Counted from the stretch's first letter, positions 32,193-41,551 are shown. The stretch is 64,000 nucleotides of DNA from Martinezella rhizogenes (GCF_000799715.1 NZ_JUHG01000015.1:1-64000), one strand, 5' to 3'. Notes: generated by a model not told the origin, from the letters alone. Numbers and translations: made by a program.

Positions 32193-32891
32193 ATGGATTT
32201 GATGCGGACAATTCCTTTTGCCGTCAGCATGCTTTTTGCGGCGGAAGGCCATTCGGCCGGCGGCTCGGCCGATGCGTCGCCCAACGACTTCCGTCTGTCG
32301 GGCGTCTCGCTCGAACTCGGCACCTACAAGGGCGAACCTGCTTTCAAGATGACAATGCCTTCCGAGGCGATACAGGACCCCCAGAAAGAACAGCTCTCCG
32401 ATCGAAATTTCATGGCGTGGTTGCCGCTGGAATTTGGTGACGGGGTCGTGGAAGTCGACGTGGCGAGCGAGCTGGTTACCGGTGCTCCGGCCTACGCCAG
32501 GGGCTTCATTGGTCTGACCTTCCGCATCGACAAACAGGGACGGTTCGAGAGCATCTACCTGCGGCCCACAAATAGTGTCGCCGACGATCAGGTCCGTCGC
32601 AATCACAGCGTTCAATATGTTGCCTATCCCGACTACAGATTCGACAGGCTCAGACGCGAGTCTCCTGAGAAATACGAAAGCTACGCAAAATTGGACCTGG
32701 GACGCTGGATCCACATGAAGATCGTCGTGTCCGGCCAAAAGGCGGTGCTTTATCTCGATGGCAATACTGAACCCGCTCTCATCGTGAACGATCTCAAATT
32801 TGGGACTGACCAACATGGAGGTGTGGGTGTCTGGTTGGAATCTGGGACTGTTGCATATTTTCGGAATCTGACGGTGAGACCCGCCCGATAG
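32193..32891 (+). CDS. Secreted concanavalin A-like lectin/glucanase-fold protein
   Basis: A 232-aa protein with a short N-terminal signal (MDLMRTIPFAVSMLFAAEG). The mature part reads as a beta-sandwich: alternating strands with VEVDVASELV, GFIGLTFRIDKQGRFESIYLRP, WIHMKIVVSGQKAVLYLDG and VGVWLESGTVAYFRNLTV. This last pattern is characteristic of LamG/DUF1080-type lectin-glucanase domains. No catalytic Glu pair of a glucanase is evident. It may bind a carbohydrate or assist an exported enzyme. The RBS is GGAGGAATAG before the ATG. Function otherwise unknown. Confidence 0.65.
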   Translation: MDLMRTIPFAVSMLFAAEGHSAGGSADASPNDFRLSGVSLELGTYKGEPAFKMTMPSEAIQDPQKEQLSDRNFMAWLPLEFGDGVVEVDVASELVTGAPAYARGFIGLTFRIDKQGRFESIYLRPTNSVADDQVRRNHSVQYVAYPDYRFDRLRRESPEKYESYAKLDLGRWIHMKIVVSGQKAVLYLDGNTEPALIVNDLKFGTDQHGGVGVWLESGTVAYFRNLTVRPAR

Positions 32892-33397
32892 ATGGGTTTC
32901 CGATACAATGCGAACGAGCCTGTTAGAGAGTGCGATGGCCAGAGTCTGGAGGCTTCTTTGATCGCAGACGTAGCATAGGCGTCGCGAACTGCCTTAACTC
33001 GCCGCCTTGTCTGCGACAATCATGTTGCAGATGAGACAGTAGACGATCGCCATCTCACAGGGCAACAAATGAGGCTGCGGGTTCGTTTGGTTGCGGGGTT
33101 GTGACGCTCGATGATACACGCACAGGTATATATTTTGACAGAAGTATCGCATTAGGTGAGGAGAGTTATGAACTATCGCCATCACTCTGCCACGACCATG
33201 CGCCGAACGCGCGCGCATGGTCGCCCACTGTGGAACGCCACTGGCAAAGTCGCGCCGTCACATCGCAATTCCTGAGACACTTCCATCGACATTGTCTCGC
33301 GCCAACCGCTCCCCAGACGGGAGCGTTTGAACATCAAATACGTCATTGAGGGCAGGAACCTTCTCTCGACATAAATCTGAGAATCTGGAGATTTGAA
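32892..33397. other. 506-bp intergenic region with a possible 35-codon ORF
   Basis: No conserved gene is visible. At 33168-33275 (plus) an ATG with GAGGAGAG six bases upstream opens a 35-residue basic, His/Arg-rich frame (begins MNYRHHSATTMRRTRAHGR); TTGACA stands at 33135-33140 ahead of it. The frame could be a leader peptide or chance. A GTATATATTTT stretch at 33126-33136 is the best promoter-like sequence for the GMC gene at 33398. Confidence 0.3.
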
Positions 33398-34987
33398 ATG
33401 AGCAACTACGACATCGTGGTGGTCGGAGCAGGCGCTGCGGGCGCGGCGCTTGCGGCGGGGCTGAGTGAGGACCCGACTATCAACGTGGCTCTGATCGAGG
33501 CCGGGCAAGAGAACCCCTACGATATCGGCCGCAGCCAGGGAGCGTTCTTCCTGACTTGGGGTACTGACAAGAACTGGTCGTATGAAACCACGTCGCAGTC
33601 CTTCCTCGGCGGTAGAGTAATCCAGCATCCGCGCGGACGCGCCATTGGCGGCTCGACCACACTGAACGTCTGTGCGTGGTTGCGGGGGCGGCCGGAGGAC
33701 TATGATGCATGGGAGGCGGCAGGCGCTGCGGGCTGGAACGGCAAGGCTGCCATTGATGCGTTCCTGCGGATCGAAGCTTCGGATCGTGGCCCATCCGAAA
33801 CGCGCGGCCATGACGGCATCGTCGTGATGAACGACATATCCACGCCGACCGATCTATCTGAAAAGCTTTTGGACGCGTATGTCGAAGCCGGATTTGGGAA
33901 GCGCGGCGACTCGAACGGATCTGACCCATTCGTCGCAGAGCGATATCAAACGCTCTTCGTCGACGGGGTTCGACGCACTATCGCGGATGACTTCCTCAAT
34001 GACGAAGTGCGGGCGCGGGCAAACCTCACGATCCTGACAGGCGCGCATGTCACCCGCGTCCTCTTTGATGGAAAGAAAGCGACCGGGGTGGAAGTCAGCG
34101 ACAGCGGCGGTGTGCGTACTATCGGCGCCCGCCGGGAGGTCGTACTCTCGGCCGGGGCCTTCAATACCCCCCAAATCCTATTGCTCTCGGGTGTCGGACC
34201 ACGCGAGCATATCGAAGCACTTGGCTTGGATGTCGTCGTTGACCTCCCGGGTGTCGGTCAGAACCTTCAAGATCATATCTACGCCCACCTCTATACGATG
34301 GGAACCACCGACGCCAAAGGATCCGTTGGTCCAGACCTCGGCGACACGGCGATCCATCAATGGCTCGAGACCCATGACGGCCCGGCCAGCTATTTTTCCG
34401 AGAACGGCGTGGCTTGGGCCTCTCTTGACGGCCACACAGTGCCAGACCTCGAACTGCTTCTCTCCTACAATACCGCCCCATCCAGTTTCCCGCAGATCGC
34501 CGACGCCGACAAGCGCTCGGGCGTGACGATCGGCGTGGTTCTACTGCAGCCGCAAAGCCGGGGCAGCGTTCGGTTGGCGTCGGCAGACCCTTTCGCAAAG
34601 CCCATGATTGATCCTTGCTACTTGAGCGTTGAGGCGGACGTGCAGACGCTCGTCTCGGGACTGCGGCTTGCCCATCAGATGGTCGCTACCTCAGCTCTCG
34701 AACCCTGGGCGGAGGCTGTGTATCCGTCGCCGGATGCGTCCGACAAGGAACTGGCAGCGCATGTCAGGGCAGACGTTGGTACCGTCTTCCACCCGGTGGG
34801 CACCGCACGTATGGGCTCTGCCGATGATCCAACCGCAGTCGTCAATTCCGAGTTGCGCGTGAGAGGTTTGGAGGGGCTGCGTGTCGCCGATGCTTCGGTT
34901 ATGCCGTCACTTATCCGCGGACACACCATGGCTCCGTCCGTCTTAATCGGCTATCGGGCGGCCGAACTTATCCGGCGCGGCAGATGA
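33398..34987 (+). CDS. GMC-family FAD oxidoreductase (alcohol/choline dehydrogenase-like)
   Basis: A 529-aa cytoplasmic GMC enzyme: FAD-binding GAGAAGAALAAGL at residues 8-20, GMC signature 1 (HPRGRAIGGSTTLN), signature 2 (SAGAFNTPQILLLSGVG), and the catalytic His region VFHPVGTARMGS (about residue 465), with the C-terminal RGHTMAPSVLIG. It oxidises a primary alcohol to an aldehyde. CTGGAGA precedes the ATG. No signal peptide is visible, unlike the GMC protein at 53814. Its pathway is not evident; it precedes an isochorismatase-like gene. Confidence 0.92.
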   Translation: MSNYDIVVVGAGAAGAALAAGLSEDPTINVALIEAGQENPYDIGRSQGAFFLTWGTDKNWSYETTSQSFLGGRVIQHPRGRAIGGSTTLNVCAWLRGRPEDYDAWEAAGAAGWNGKAAIDAFLRIEASDRGPSETRGHDGIVVMNDISTPTDLSEKLLDAYVEAGFGKRGDSNGSDPFVAERYQTLFVDGVRRTIADDFLNDEVRARANLTILTGAHVTRVLFDGKKATGVEVSDSGGVRTIGARREVVLSAGAFNTPQILLLSGVGPREHIEALGLDVVVDLPGVGQNLQDHIYAHLYTMGTTDAKGSVGPDLGDTAIHQWLETHDGPASYFSENGVAWASLDGHTVPDLELLLSYNTAPSSFPQIADADKRSGVTIGVVLLQPQSRGSVRLASADPFAKPMIDPCYLSVEADVQTLVSGLRLAHQMVATSALEPWAEAVYPSPDASDKELAAHVRADVGTVFHPVGTARMGSADDPTAVVNSELRVRGLEGLRVADASVMPSLIRGHTMAPSVLIGYRAAELIRRGR

Positions 34988-35122
34988 GGTCTCTGAGATC
35001 TTCTGTCCGCCCGGCTCTATTTGGCAGCGTTACGGGGTGATCGGAAATTGCGGTGCCCGACGTCGATCATATAAAACTGTCGCGCACCTCACCACTGCTA
35101 ACGTGCCATTGGGCCTCACTTG

Positions 35123-35153
35123 AGGAGTGACGCAATTTCCCAGCGTCACTCCT
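35123..35153 (+). terminator. Hairpin between GMC and isochorismatase-like genes
   Basis: Eleven-base perfect stem AGGAGTGACGC/GCGTCACTCCT with a nine-base loop, 135 bases after the GMC stop and 55 before the next start. No U-tract beyond TT follows, so it may terminate the GMC message or act as a leader element. Confidence 0.4.
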
Positions 35154-35207
35154 TGCAACAGCTCTCACGAACCAGCTTCCCTCTAAGTCAGAAGCAAAGA
35201 GAAACAC

Positions 35208-35981
35208 ATGACCGATACCTTGATCTCCCGCCCGGCAGACATTATCACCCCGACTGCCTATACTAGCCTTCCTAACAGGTTCACGGCTGAAGAGGCCCGC
35301 GCCGCCGGCCGGTTCGGACATGACAAACCAACACCGGAAAACAGCATCGTACTCCTGATCGATCATCAGATCGGCCTGATGGCGGGTGTTCGCGACTTCA
35401 CCTCGCTGGCAGAGTTCAAGAGCAATGTGGTTGGCCTCGCGCGTGCTGCAAAGGCGCTCGAGATACCGGTCTTGATTACCACGTCGAATGCGCAGTGGCA
35501 GAACGGCGACACCCTGCCCGAAATCAAAGAACTCTTCCCGCAGGAGCCGATCTACCGGCGGACCGGGATCATTAATGCCTATGAGGACCCGACTTTCCGT
35601 AAGGCGTTCGAAGATCTGGTCGAGTCGACGGGCCGCCGTCACATCATTCTTGCCGGGGTGACGATCGGCACATGTTGTGTCTTCCCGACGCTCTCGCTGT
35701 TGAACGACGGCTACAAAGTTTTCCCTGTTGTCGATGCCTGCGGCGCCTGGAATCGCTACGAGGCGGAGGCCGCCATGTCGCGTATGAGCAACGCCGGCGC
35801 TGAGCTGGTGAGCACCTTTGCGCTTGCCTGCGAACTTCAGGCCGACTGGAAGCGACCCACAGCGGACGCAATGCTCGCCCCGTTCACCAATAACCTTTCC
35901 GAGTACGGTTTTGTACTCCAGAACTTCTGGAACAATGCAAACCAGCATAGCGTGCCTGATCCATTCGGCATGGTGAAGTAA
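35208..35981 (+). CDS. Isochorismatase-like cysteine hydrolase
   Basis: A 257-aa protein of the isochorismatase/nicotinamidase superfamily (YcaC-like). The triad candidates are Asp in LLIDHQIGLM, a basic residue near YRRTGIINAYEDP, and the Cys in TIGTCCVFPTLSLL (about residue 156); GVTIGTC is the family's cis-peptide nucleophile region. It is about 40 residues longer than small members, with extra N-terminal (MTDTLISRPADIITPTAY) and C-terminal segments. It hydrolyses an amide, ether or imide of unknown identity. No nicotinate or siderophore genes are adjacent. Confidence 0.88.
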   Translation: MTDTLISRPADIITPTAYTSLPNRFTAEEARAAGRFGHDKPTPENSIVLLIDHQIGLMAGVRDFTSLAEFKSNVVGLARAAKALEIPVLITTSNAQWQNGDTLPEIKELFPQEPIYRRTGIINAYEDPTFRKAFEDLVESTGRRHIILAGVTIGTCCVFPTLSLLNDGYKVFPVVDACGAWNRYEAEAAMSRMSNAGAELVSTFALACELQADWKRPTADAMLAPFTNNLSEYGFVLQNFWNNANQHSVPDPFGMVK

Positions 35982-35990
35982 CCTCTGGGG

Positions 35991-36018
35991 CCCGTCGGCG
36001 CGATGATGCGCCGGCGGG
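35991..36018 (+). terminator. GC-rich hairpin upstream of the dehydrogenase operon
   Basis: Eleven-base stem CCCGTCGGCGC/GCGCCGGCGGG with one G-T pair and loop GATGAT, nine bases after the isochorismatase-like stop. It could terminate that gene or set processing ahead of the dehydrogenase operon; there is no U-tract. Confidence 0.4.
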
Positions 36019-36042
36019 AAGGTCGAAAGGAGCGAGAAACTC

Positions 36043-36813
36043 ATGGAAAACGATTTGGGCCCTATGGATATCACCTCTACTCCACGTCTCACACGCCGGC
36101 AGATTCTGTCGACGACCGCGATGGCGCTTATTTTCGGCGTCGCGAGTAAGGCAAATGCCCTGGTCATTAACGACCAGCCTTCCTGGAAACCATTCGACGC
36201 CAGTCCGCCGGAGATATTGCCCGTCGGGCAATGGTACTTTTTCACCGAACAGGAAGCCACGACCGTCGGGGCTATCGCCGAGCGGCTGATCCCCGCCGAT
36301 GATTTGAGCGTCAGCGGCAAGGACGCCGGTTGCGTGGAATTCATCGATCGGCAACTCGCCGGCTTCTTCGGGAATTTCGATCGTCTCTATATGGCCGGCC
36401 CCTTCGTAGACGGGACCCCCGAACAGGGCGACCAATCGCCGCTTGTTCCCCGGCAGCGATACCGCATCGGCCTGGCCGCGCTCGACGCACACTGTCGAAG
36501 CGCCTTCAACTCCTCCTTCGCGAAGCTGAAAGGCGAGCAAAGAGACGAAGTTCTGAAGGCTCTGGAAAGCGGCAGCATCACCCTCGACGGGATCGATGCG
36601 AAGCTGTTCTTTTCGACCGTCCACGTCAACACCATGGAAGGCTTTTTTGCCGATCCGATCTACGGCGGCAACAAGGACATGGTCTCCTGGAAGATGCTCG
36701 GCTTTCCCGGCGCGCGGTATGACTATCGCAACTATGTCGACCGTCACGACGAAAAGCTCGACCTGCCACCGCTGAGTATCGCCGGCAGACCCGAGTGGAA
36801 GGTGAAAGGATAA
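36043..36813 (+). CDS. Small subunit of membrane-bound sugar/alcohol dehydrogenase (gluconate 2-dehydrogenase subunit 3 family), Tat signal
   Basis: A 256-aa protein with a twin-arginine signal (TRRQILSTTAMALIFG, about residues 17-32) followed by the subunit-3 domain (WYFFTEQEATTVGAIAERLIP, MEGFFADPIYGGNKDM, GFPGARYDY). In gluconate, sorbitol and FAD-glucose dehydrogenases this subunit escorts the folded FAD subunit through Tat and stabilises it. The FAD subunit starts five bases after the stop and has no signal of its own, consistent with hitch-hiker export. AAAGGAG precedes the start. It acts in the periplasm. Confidence 0.9.
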   Translation: MENDLGPMDITSTPRLTRRQILSTTAMALIFGVASKANALVINDQPSWKPFDASPPEILPVGQWYFFTEQEATTVGAIAERLIPADDLSVSGKDAGCVEFIDRQLAGFFGNFDRLYMAGPFVDGTPEQGDQSPLVPRQRYRIGLAALDAHCRSAFNSSFAKLKGEQRDEVLKALESGSITLDGIDAKLFFSTVHVNTMEGFFADPIYGGNKDMVSWKMLGFPGARYDYRNYVDRHDEKLDLPPLSIAGRPEWKVKG

Positions 36814-36817
36814 TCCC

Positions 36818-38584
36818 ATGGCCACCAAGCTTCCCCATACCGATGTCGTGGTGATCGGCCTTGGCTGGACCGGTGCGATCGTCGCAAGCGAATTGACGGC
36901 TGCCGGCCTCGATGTGGTCGCGATCGAACGCGGTCCCTGGCGTGACACCGCGCGCGATTTCAACATCGCCTCGGCCCCCGACGAATTGCGCTATGTGCAG
37001 CGGCAGGAGCTGATGCTCAGGACGGCACAGAATACGGTGACCGTGCGCAACAACCCATCACAGAATGCGCTTCCGATGCGCAATTGGGGCTCGTTCCATC
37101 CGGGCAACGGCACCGGCGGCGCCGGCAATCACTGGGCGGGCATCTCCTTCCGCTTCCAGCCCGAGGAATTCCGTCTCCATAGCCACCTGCAGGAAAAATA
37201 CGGCGCCAATGCCATTCCCGACGAGTTGACGCTCCAGGACTGGGGAACCGACTGGTCGGAAATGGAGCCGCACTATACTGCCTTCGACAAGGTGGCGGGC
37301 ACATCGGGGAAAGCTGGCAACCTTCGCGGTGCGACGCAAGATGGCGGCAACCCCTTCGAAGGGCCGCGATCGGAGGAATATCCGACCAAGCCCTTGCGCC
37401 AGCCGCTCGGCCCGACTCTGTTTGCGGATGCCGCCCGCAATATGGGATACAAGCCCTTTCCGGTACCATCAGCGCTGATTTCCGAGCCCTATACGAATTC
37501 GCTCGGAATCACGATGGGGCCGTGCACCTTTTGCGGCTTCTGCACCAATTACGGCTGCGCCAACTATGCCAAGGCGAGCGCCATCACCACTATTCTGCCG
37601 GCCCTCATACGCCGACCGAATTTTACGGCGCGAACCAATTCGGAAGTGCTGAAGGTGCTGACGGATTCAACCGGCAAGAAAGCAACCGGCGTCCTGTTCG
37701 TCGACACCGCCGGACAGGAATGGGAACAGCCCGCCGATATCGTCATCGTCGCGGCCTTCACCTTTGAAAACGTCCGCCTGATGCTCCTGTCGGGGATCGG
37801 CAAGCCTTACGATCCGGCGACGGGCGAAGGCACGACCGGCCGCAACTATTGCTACCAGACGGCAAATGGCGTCCAGCTTTTCTTCGACAACAAGAATTTC
37901 AATCCGTTCATCGGCGGCGGCGCCATCGGAATGGGCATCGACGACTTCAACAACGACAATTTCGACCATAGCGGCCTCGGCTTCCTCGGCGGCGGCAGCA
38001 TTCGCGTCACGCCGATCGGGGCCGCCCCGATCAACTATCGGCCGACACCACCGGGGACGCCGCGCTGGGGTTCCGAGTGGAAGCGCGCCACCGCGCAGAA
38101 CTATCTGTCATCGATGAGCATCGGCTGCGAGGCATCGAGCTACGCCACGCGCACGAACTATCTTTCCCTGGATCCGACCTATACGGACCGTCTGGGACGG
38201 CCACTGTTGCGCATCACCTTCGACTTTCCCGACAACGACCAGAAAATGGCGCAATATTGCACCTCGAAGGTCGGCGAGATCGCCCGCTCCATGGGACCTC
38301 GCCAGGTGGTTGAGAGCCCGACGAAGGGGCATTGGAACACCGTTCCCTACCAGTCCTCGCACGTCGTCGGTGGATTTGCCATGGGCGCCAATCCCAGCAA
38401 CAGCTCGGTGAACAAATATCTGCAGAGCTGGGACGTTCCCAACCTCTTCACCGTCGGTGCCTCAGCCTTCCCGCAAAATCCCGGCTATAACCCCACCGCA
38501 ACCGCTGCGGCGCTCGCCTTCAAGGCGGCGGACGCGATCAAGAACATCTACCTCAAATCTCCCGGTCCAATGGTGCAGGCATGA
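36818..38584 (+). CDS. GMC-type FAD catalytic subunit of sugar/alcohol dehydrogenase with Fe-S cysteines
   Basis: A 588-aa GMC flavoprotein of the gluconate/fructose/FAD-glucose dehydrogenase group. The FAD loop GLGWTGAIVASEL is at residues 14-26. A cysteine cluster CTFCGFCTNYGC (about 235-246) fits the 3Fe-4S site used for electron transfer to the cytochrome subunit. The catalytic His/Asn pair lies in QSSHVVGGFAMG and NPGYNPT near the C-terminus. It lacks a signal peptide and depends on the small subunit. Its stop overlaps the cytochrome start by four bases (ATGA). The sugar or polyol oxidised cannot be told. Confidence 0.92.
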   Translation: MATKLPHTDVVVIGLGWTGAIVASELTAAGLDVVAIERGPWRDTARDFNIASAPDELRYVQRQELMLRTAQNTVTVRNNPSQNALPMRNWGSFHPGNGTGGAGNHWAGISFRFQPEEFRLHSHLQEKYGANAIPDELTLQDWGTDWSEMEPHYTAFDKVAGTSGKAGNLRGATQDGGNPFEGPRSEEYPTKPLRQPLGPTLFADAARNMGYKPFPVPSALISEPYTNSLGITMGPCTFCGFCTNYGCANYAKASAITTILPALIRRPNFTARTNSEVLKVLTDSTGKKATGVLFVDTAGQEWEQPADIVIVAAFTFENVRLMLLSGIGKPYDPATGEGTTGRNYCYQTANGVQLFFDNKNFNPFIGGGAIGMGIDDFNNDNFDHSGLGFLGGGSIRVTPIGAAPINYRPTPPGTPRWGSEWKRATAQNYLSSMSIGCEASSYATRTNYLSLDPTYTDRLGRPLLRITFDFPDNDQKMAQYCTSKVGEIARSMGPRQVVESPTKGHWNTVPYQSSHVVGGFAMGANPSNSSVNKYLQSWDVPNLFTVGASAFPQNPGYNPTATAAALAFKAADAIKNIYLKSPGPMVQA

Positions 38585-39828
38585 GTACGAAGATGTCTAG
38601 ATTGGAGATCGCCCTTGTTGCGCTGACGGCAATGTGCGCCGCGCCCGCTGCCTTCGCGCAATCGAGCGGCGACGCGATGTTCGATGTGGTCGAGCGTGGC
38701 CGCTATCTGGCAACACTCGGCGATTGCGCGGCCTGTCATACCGCGCCCGGCGGCAAGCCCTATGCCGGCGGCCTGACGATCGAAACGCCGTTCGGCAATC
38801 TCGTCACCCCAAACATCACACCCGATGCCGACACCGGCATCGGCAAATACACGGTGCAGGATTTCCAGCGCGTCATGTCCGAGGGGATCAATAAAGGTGG
38901 CTATCATCTCTATGGCGCCATGCCGTTTACCGCCTATACCAAGGTGACCGCTGAGGATAACGCGGCCATCTTCGCCTATCTGCAAACCCTGCAGCCGTTT
39001 TCCAACAGTGTCGAAGCCAACCAGCTCCCCTTTCCGTTCAACCAGCGTTGGACGCTTGGCGGGTGGAACATGATCAATTTCACGCAAGGCGCCTACAAGC
39101 CCGATCCGCAAAAGAGCGGGGAATGGAACAGGGGCGCCTATCTGGTCGAGGGCCTCGGGCATTGCGGCACCTGCCACACGCCCAAGAACGTGATCGGCGG
39201 CGACAAGAACAGCCAATGGCTGGAGGGATTCGTGCTCCAGAACTGGAACGCTCCCGACATCACCTCGGACCCGCACAAGGGGATTGGTAGGTGGTCGGAA
39301 GACGATATCGTCGCCTATCTGAAAACAGGCGCGAACCAGTTCGACATGGCCTCCGGGCCGATGGCCGAAGTCGTTGAGAAATCGACGCAACATTTCGAGG
39401 ACGCCGATCTCAAGGCGATCGCCGTCTACCTCAAGGATAGCGGGGGCAAGACAGACACCGCCGTGCCGACGCCGATCGCGCAATCAGACCCGGCGATGAA
39501 GGCGGGCGCGGCGATCTTCTCGGATCGCTGCCAGGGCTGCCACATCACATCGGGCGCGGGGATTCCCAGGCTGTTTCCAAGGCTTGCAAATGCGCCGCTC
39601 GTCAATGCTGATGATCCGACATCGCTCATTCGCGTGGTGCTGGCCGGCAGCCGTCCCGGCGCCACCGACGCCGTCAGCACGTCGCCCGGCATGCCATCCT
39701 TCGCGTGGAACCTCTCCGACGCGGATGTCGCCAATGTCCTGACCTATGTCCGCAACAGCTGGGGGAATTCCGCGCCGGCGGTGACGCAGAACGACGTGTC
39801 GACACTTCGCAAGAATCTCGAGGAATAG
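38581..39828 (+). CDS. Triheme cytochrome c subunit of the periplasmic dehydrogenase
   Basis: A 415-aa membrane-anchored cytochrome with a Sec signal (ALVALTAMCAAPAAFAQ). Three heme-binding motifs are present: CAACH (49-53), CGTCH (about 195) and CQGCH (about 317), with axial Met candidates downstream in each domain. It passes electrons from the FAD subunit to ubiquinone. The start codon overlaps the preceding stop, so the three subunits are translationally coupled as in gluconate/alcohol dehydrogenases. A TetR gene follows after ten bases and may control the operon. Confidence 0.93.
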   Translation: MSTKMSRLEIALVALTAMCAAPAAFAQSSGDAMFDVVERGRYLATLGDCAACHTAPGGKPYAGGLTIETPFGNLVTPNITPDADTGIGKYTVQDFQRVMSEGINKGGYHLYGAMPFTAYTKVTAEDNAAIFAYLQTLQPFSNSVEANQLPFPFNQRWTLGGWNMINFTQGAYKPDPQKSGEWNRGAYLVEGLGHCGTCHTPKNVIGGDKNSQWLEGFVLQNWNAPDITSDPHKGIGRWSEDDIVAYLKTGANQFDMASGPMAEVVEKSTQHFEDADLKAIAVYLKDSGGKTDTAVPTPIAQSDPAMKAGAAIFSDRCQGCHITSGAGIPRLFPRLANAPLVNADDPTSLIRVVLAGSRPGATDAVSTSPGMPSFAWNLSDADVANVLTYVRNSWGNSAPAVTQNDVSTLRKNLEE

Positions 39829-39838
39829 GGCATCCCTG

Positions 39839-40450
39839 GTGGGAAAGCGGCAGGACCAAAACGAGCAGCAAGGCTTGCGCGAAAAGAACCGTAAAGAAAC
39901 GTTGCAGCGTATTGCGGAAACGGGTCTGAAGCTGTTCATGGCCGATGGTTACGAGGCAACAACACTCGATGCGATCACGCAAGCGTCGGGTATCTCGCGG
40001 CGGACATTCTTTTATTACTTCAAGTCGAAAGAGGAGATCTTGCTGGCTTGGCAGAATGGGTTACCGAACGCAATTCGCACAGCGATCTTGGCGGAGCCAA
40101 CGAAACTGCCCCCTTTGGACATTCTTCGCAACGCACTTCTGAAATTGCCGGCGCACTACCATTCCGAAAACACTGCCGCCATCGTTCGGATCGTGCGCTC
40201 ATCTGAACAACTCCATGCGAGCAGCCTGGCCAAGTATCTGCATGTGGAAGTCGCCGCCTTCGAAGCCCTCTGTGAGCGATGGCCGCAACCCGGACGGCGA
40301 AAATCGCTGCAGATACTGGCAATCGCTTGTATCTCCGTTCTGCGCCACGCTGTCGATACCTGGGCTGATGAGGGCGGCCGAAAGCCACTGGCAACGCATC
40401 TGAAAGAGGCGTTCGAAAATCTGAAAAACGAACTGACCCAACTTGTGTAG
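39839..40450 (+). CDS. TetR-family transcriptional regulator
   Basis: A 203-aa repressor with an N-terminal TetR helix-turn-helix (about residues 18-62: RIAETGLKLFMADGYEATTLD, ITQASGISRRTFFYYFKSKEE). The C-terminal ligand domain resembles the mycofactocin/AcrR-like group (PAHYHSENTAAIVRIVRSSEQL). GTG at 39839 is used as start; no strong Shine-Dalgarno is visible, which fits coupling to the upstream cytochrome gene ten bases before. It probably regulates the sugar/alcohol dehydrogenase operon or the efflux genes beyond. Confidence 0.9.
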   Translation: MGKRQDQNEQQGLREKNRKETLQRIAETGLKLFMADGYEATTLDAITQASGISRRTFFYYFKSKEEILLAWQNGLPNAIRTAILAEPTKLPPLDILRNALLKLPAHYHSENTAAIVRIVRSSEQLHASSLAKYLHVEVAAFEALCERWPQPGRRKSLQILAIACISVLRHAVDTWADEGGRKPLATHLKEAFENLKNELTQLV

Positions 40451-40675
40451 GGTGTTCCCGGGATCCCGCGACCACCTAACCTCCCGGCCTTCAACGTCGT
40501 TTTCGCATCCGCCATGTGTCCGGCAACCGCCTGCAAACGGCGACGCCGGTCCCTGCGAGGCAAAAAAGCGGTCGAAAGACGACAGGTCTTAACCGAAGAA
40601 AGGTTCCTGTAATACTGTGGCAATCCTTCCGCTTCAGGGTCCCGCACGACTTAAGCACAACGGGACGCTCGAACC

Positions 40676-41551
40676 ATGCTCATTGACTCACCACTCAGGC
40701 CAAGCACTGGCCGCGCGGCACTGCGGCGCGGGTTAACCTATCTCCTACTTCCGACCGCGCTCGCCATATCCGGCTGCACCTCCGTGCCGTTGAAAGAGGG
40801 TGGAACCCTGAGCTCGTATAGTCAGCTTGGTCCTTCGAAAGGCAATTTCACCAAATCGCGCACGTTCGTGGATGGGGCTGGTCTGGCTGCATCGAGGACC
40901 GTCAGTATCGTTCCGACGACCTTCGCATTTGCTGCCTCATCGCGTGTGAAGAAGGACGAAGACCGTTTCCTGGTGTCGAATGCGCTCGATCGAGCTGTTT
41001 GCGTTGCGCTTAGCGATAAATTTCAAGTCGTTCCGGCCGGACAACCGGCGGATTTGACAGTTCATGCCGTTGTCACTGACCTCGTCCCGACGAACAAAGC
41101 CATGGCGGGGGTTTCAACGGCCGTTTCGCTTGGAAGCAGCGCCGTGTTGCCCGTCGGTATTCCCCGTCTTCCAGCCGGCCTCGGAGGTCTTGCTGTCGAA
41201 GCGGAAGCGGTCGATCAAAATGGCGTTCAGCGTGCCGCGGTCGTTTGGTCCAAGGGCGCCAATTCCATCACAAACAACGCACGCGTATCCGAAGTCGGCG
41301 ATGCCTACAGTCTTGCCTCCAACTTTGGAGACTATTTCTCGCGCTTGCTCATCAAGGGCAAGGAACCTCAGGGGCTGCAAATCGCATTGCCTTCCGGCCA
41401 GCGCATGAAATCGGCACTCGGCGGCAAGCCGAAATACGCGGCCTGCGAAACGTTCGGTCGGGGGCGAGGCCTTACCGGAATGGTCGCCGACAAATTCGGA
41501 GCGCCGCCGGAGTGGACCGACAAGCGCCCGAAGTCAGCCCCACAACAATGA
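40676..41551 (+). CDS. DUF3313-type outer-membrane lipoprotein
   Basis: A 291-aa protein with a lipoprotein signal: basic start, hydrophobic core TYLLLPTALA and lipobox LAISGC (lipidated Cys34). The remaining body, with KSRTFVDGAGLAASRTVSIVP and DLTVHAVVTDLVPTNKAM, resembles DUF3313 proteins. The body is soluble with conserved AVEAEAVDQNG strands. Function is unknown; such proteins occur near regulatory or envelope-stress genes. It stands alone: 225 bp upstream and 364 bp downstream are non-coding. Confidence 0.75.
   Translation: MLIDSPLRPSTGRAALRRGLTYLLLPTALAISGCTSVPLKEGGTLSSYSQLGPSKGNFTKSRTFVDGAGLAASRTVSIVPTTFAFAASSRVKKDEDRFLVSNALDRAVCVALSDKFQVVPAGQPADLTVHAVVTDLVPTNKAMAGVSTAVSLGSSAVLPVGIPRLPAGLGGLAVEAEAVDQNGVQRAAVVWSKGANSITNNARVSEVGDAYSLASNFGDYFSRLLIKGKEPQGLQIALPSGQRMKSALGGKPKYAACETFGRGRGLTGMVADKFGAPPEWTDKRPKSAPQQ

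Noticed and set aside
35067..36344. 425-codon minus-strand frame
   Set aside because: Antisense to the isochorismatase-like and small-subunit genes, no recognisable domain or ribosome site.
35884..36966. 360-codon minus-strand frame
   Set aside because: Antisense to the Tat small-subunit gene and the start of the GMC subunit; composition typical of a shadow frame.
38548..39483. 311-codon minus-strand frame
   Set aside because: Antisense to the triheme cytochrome gene.
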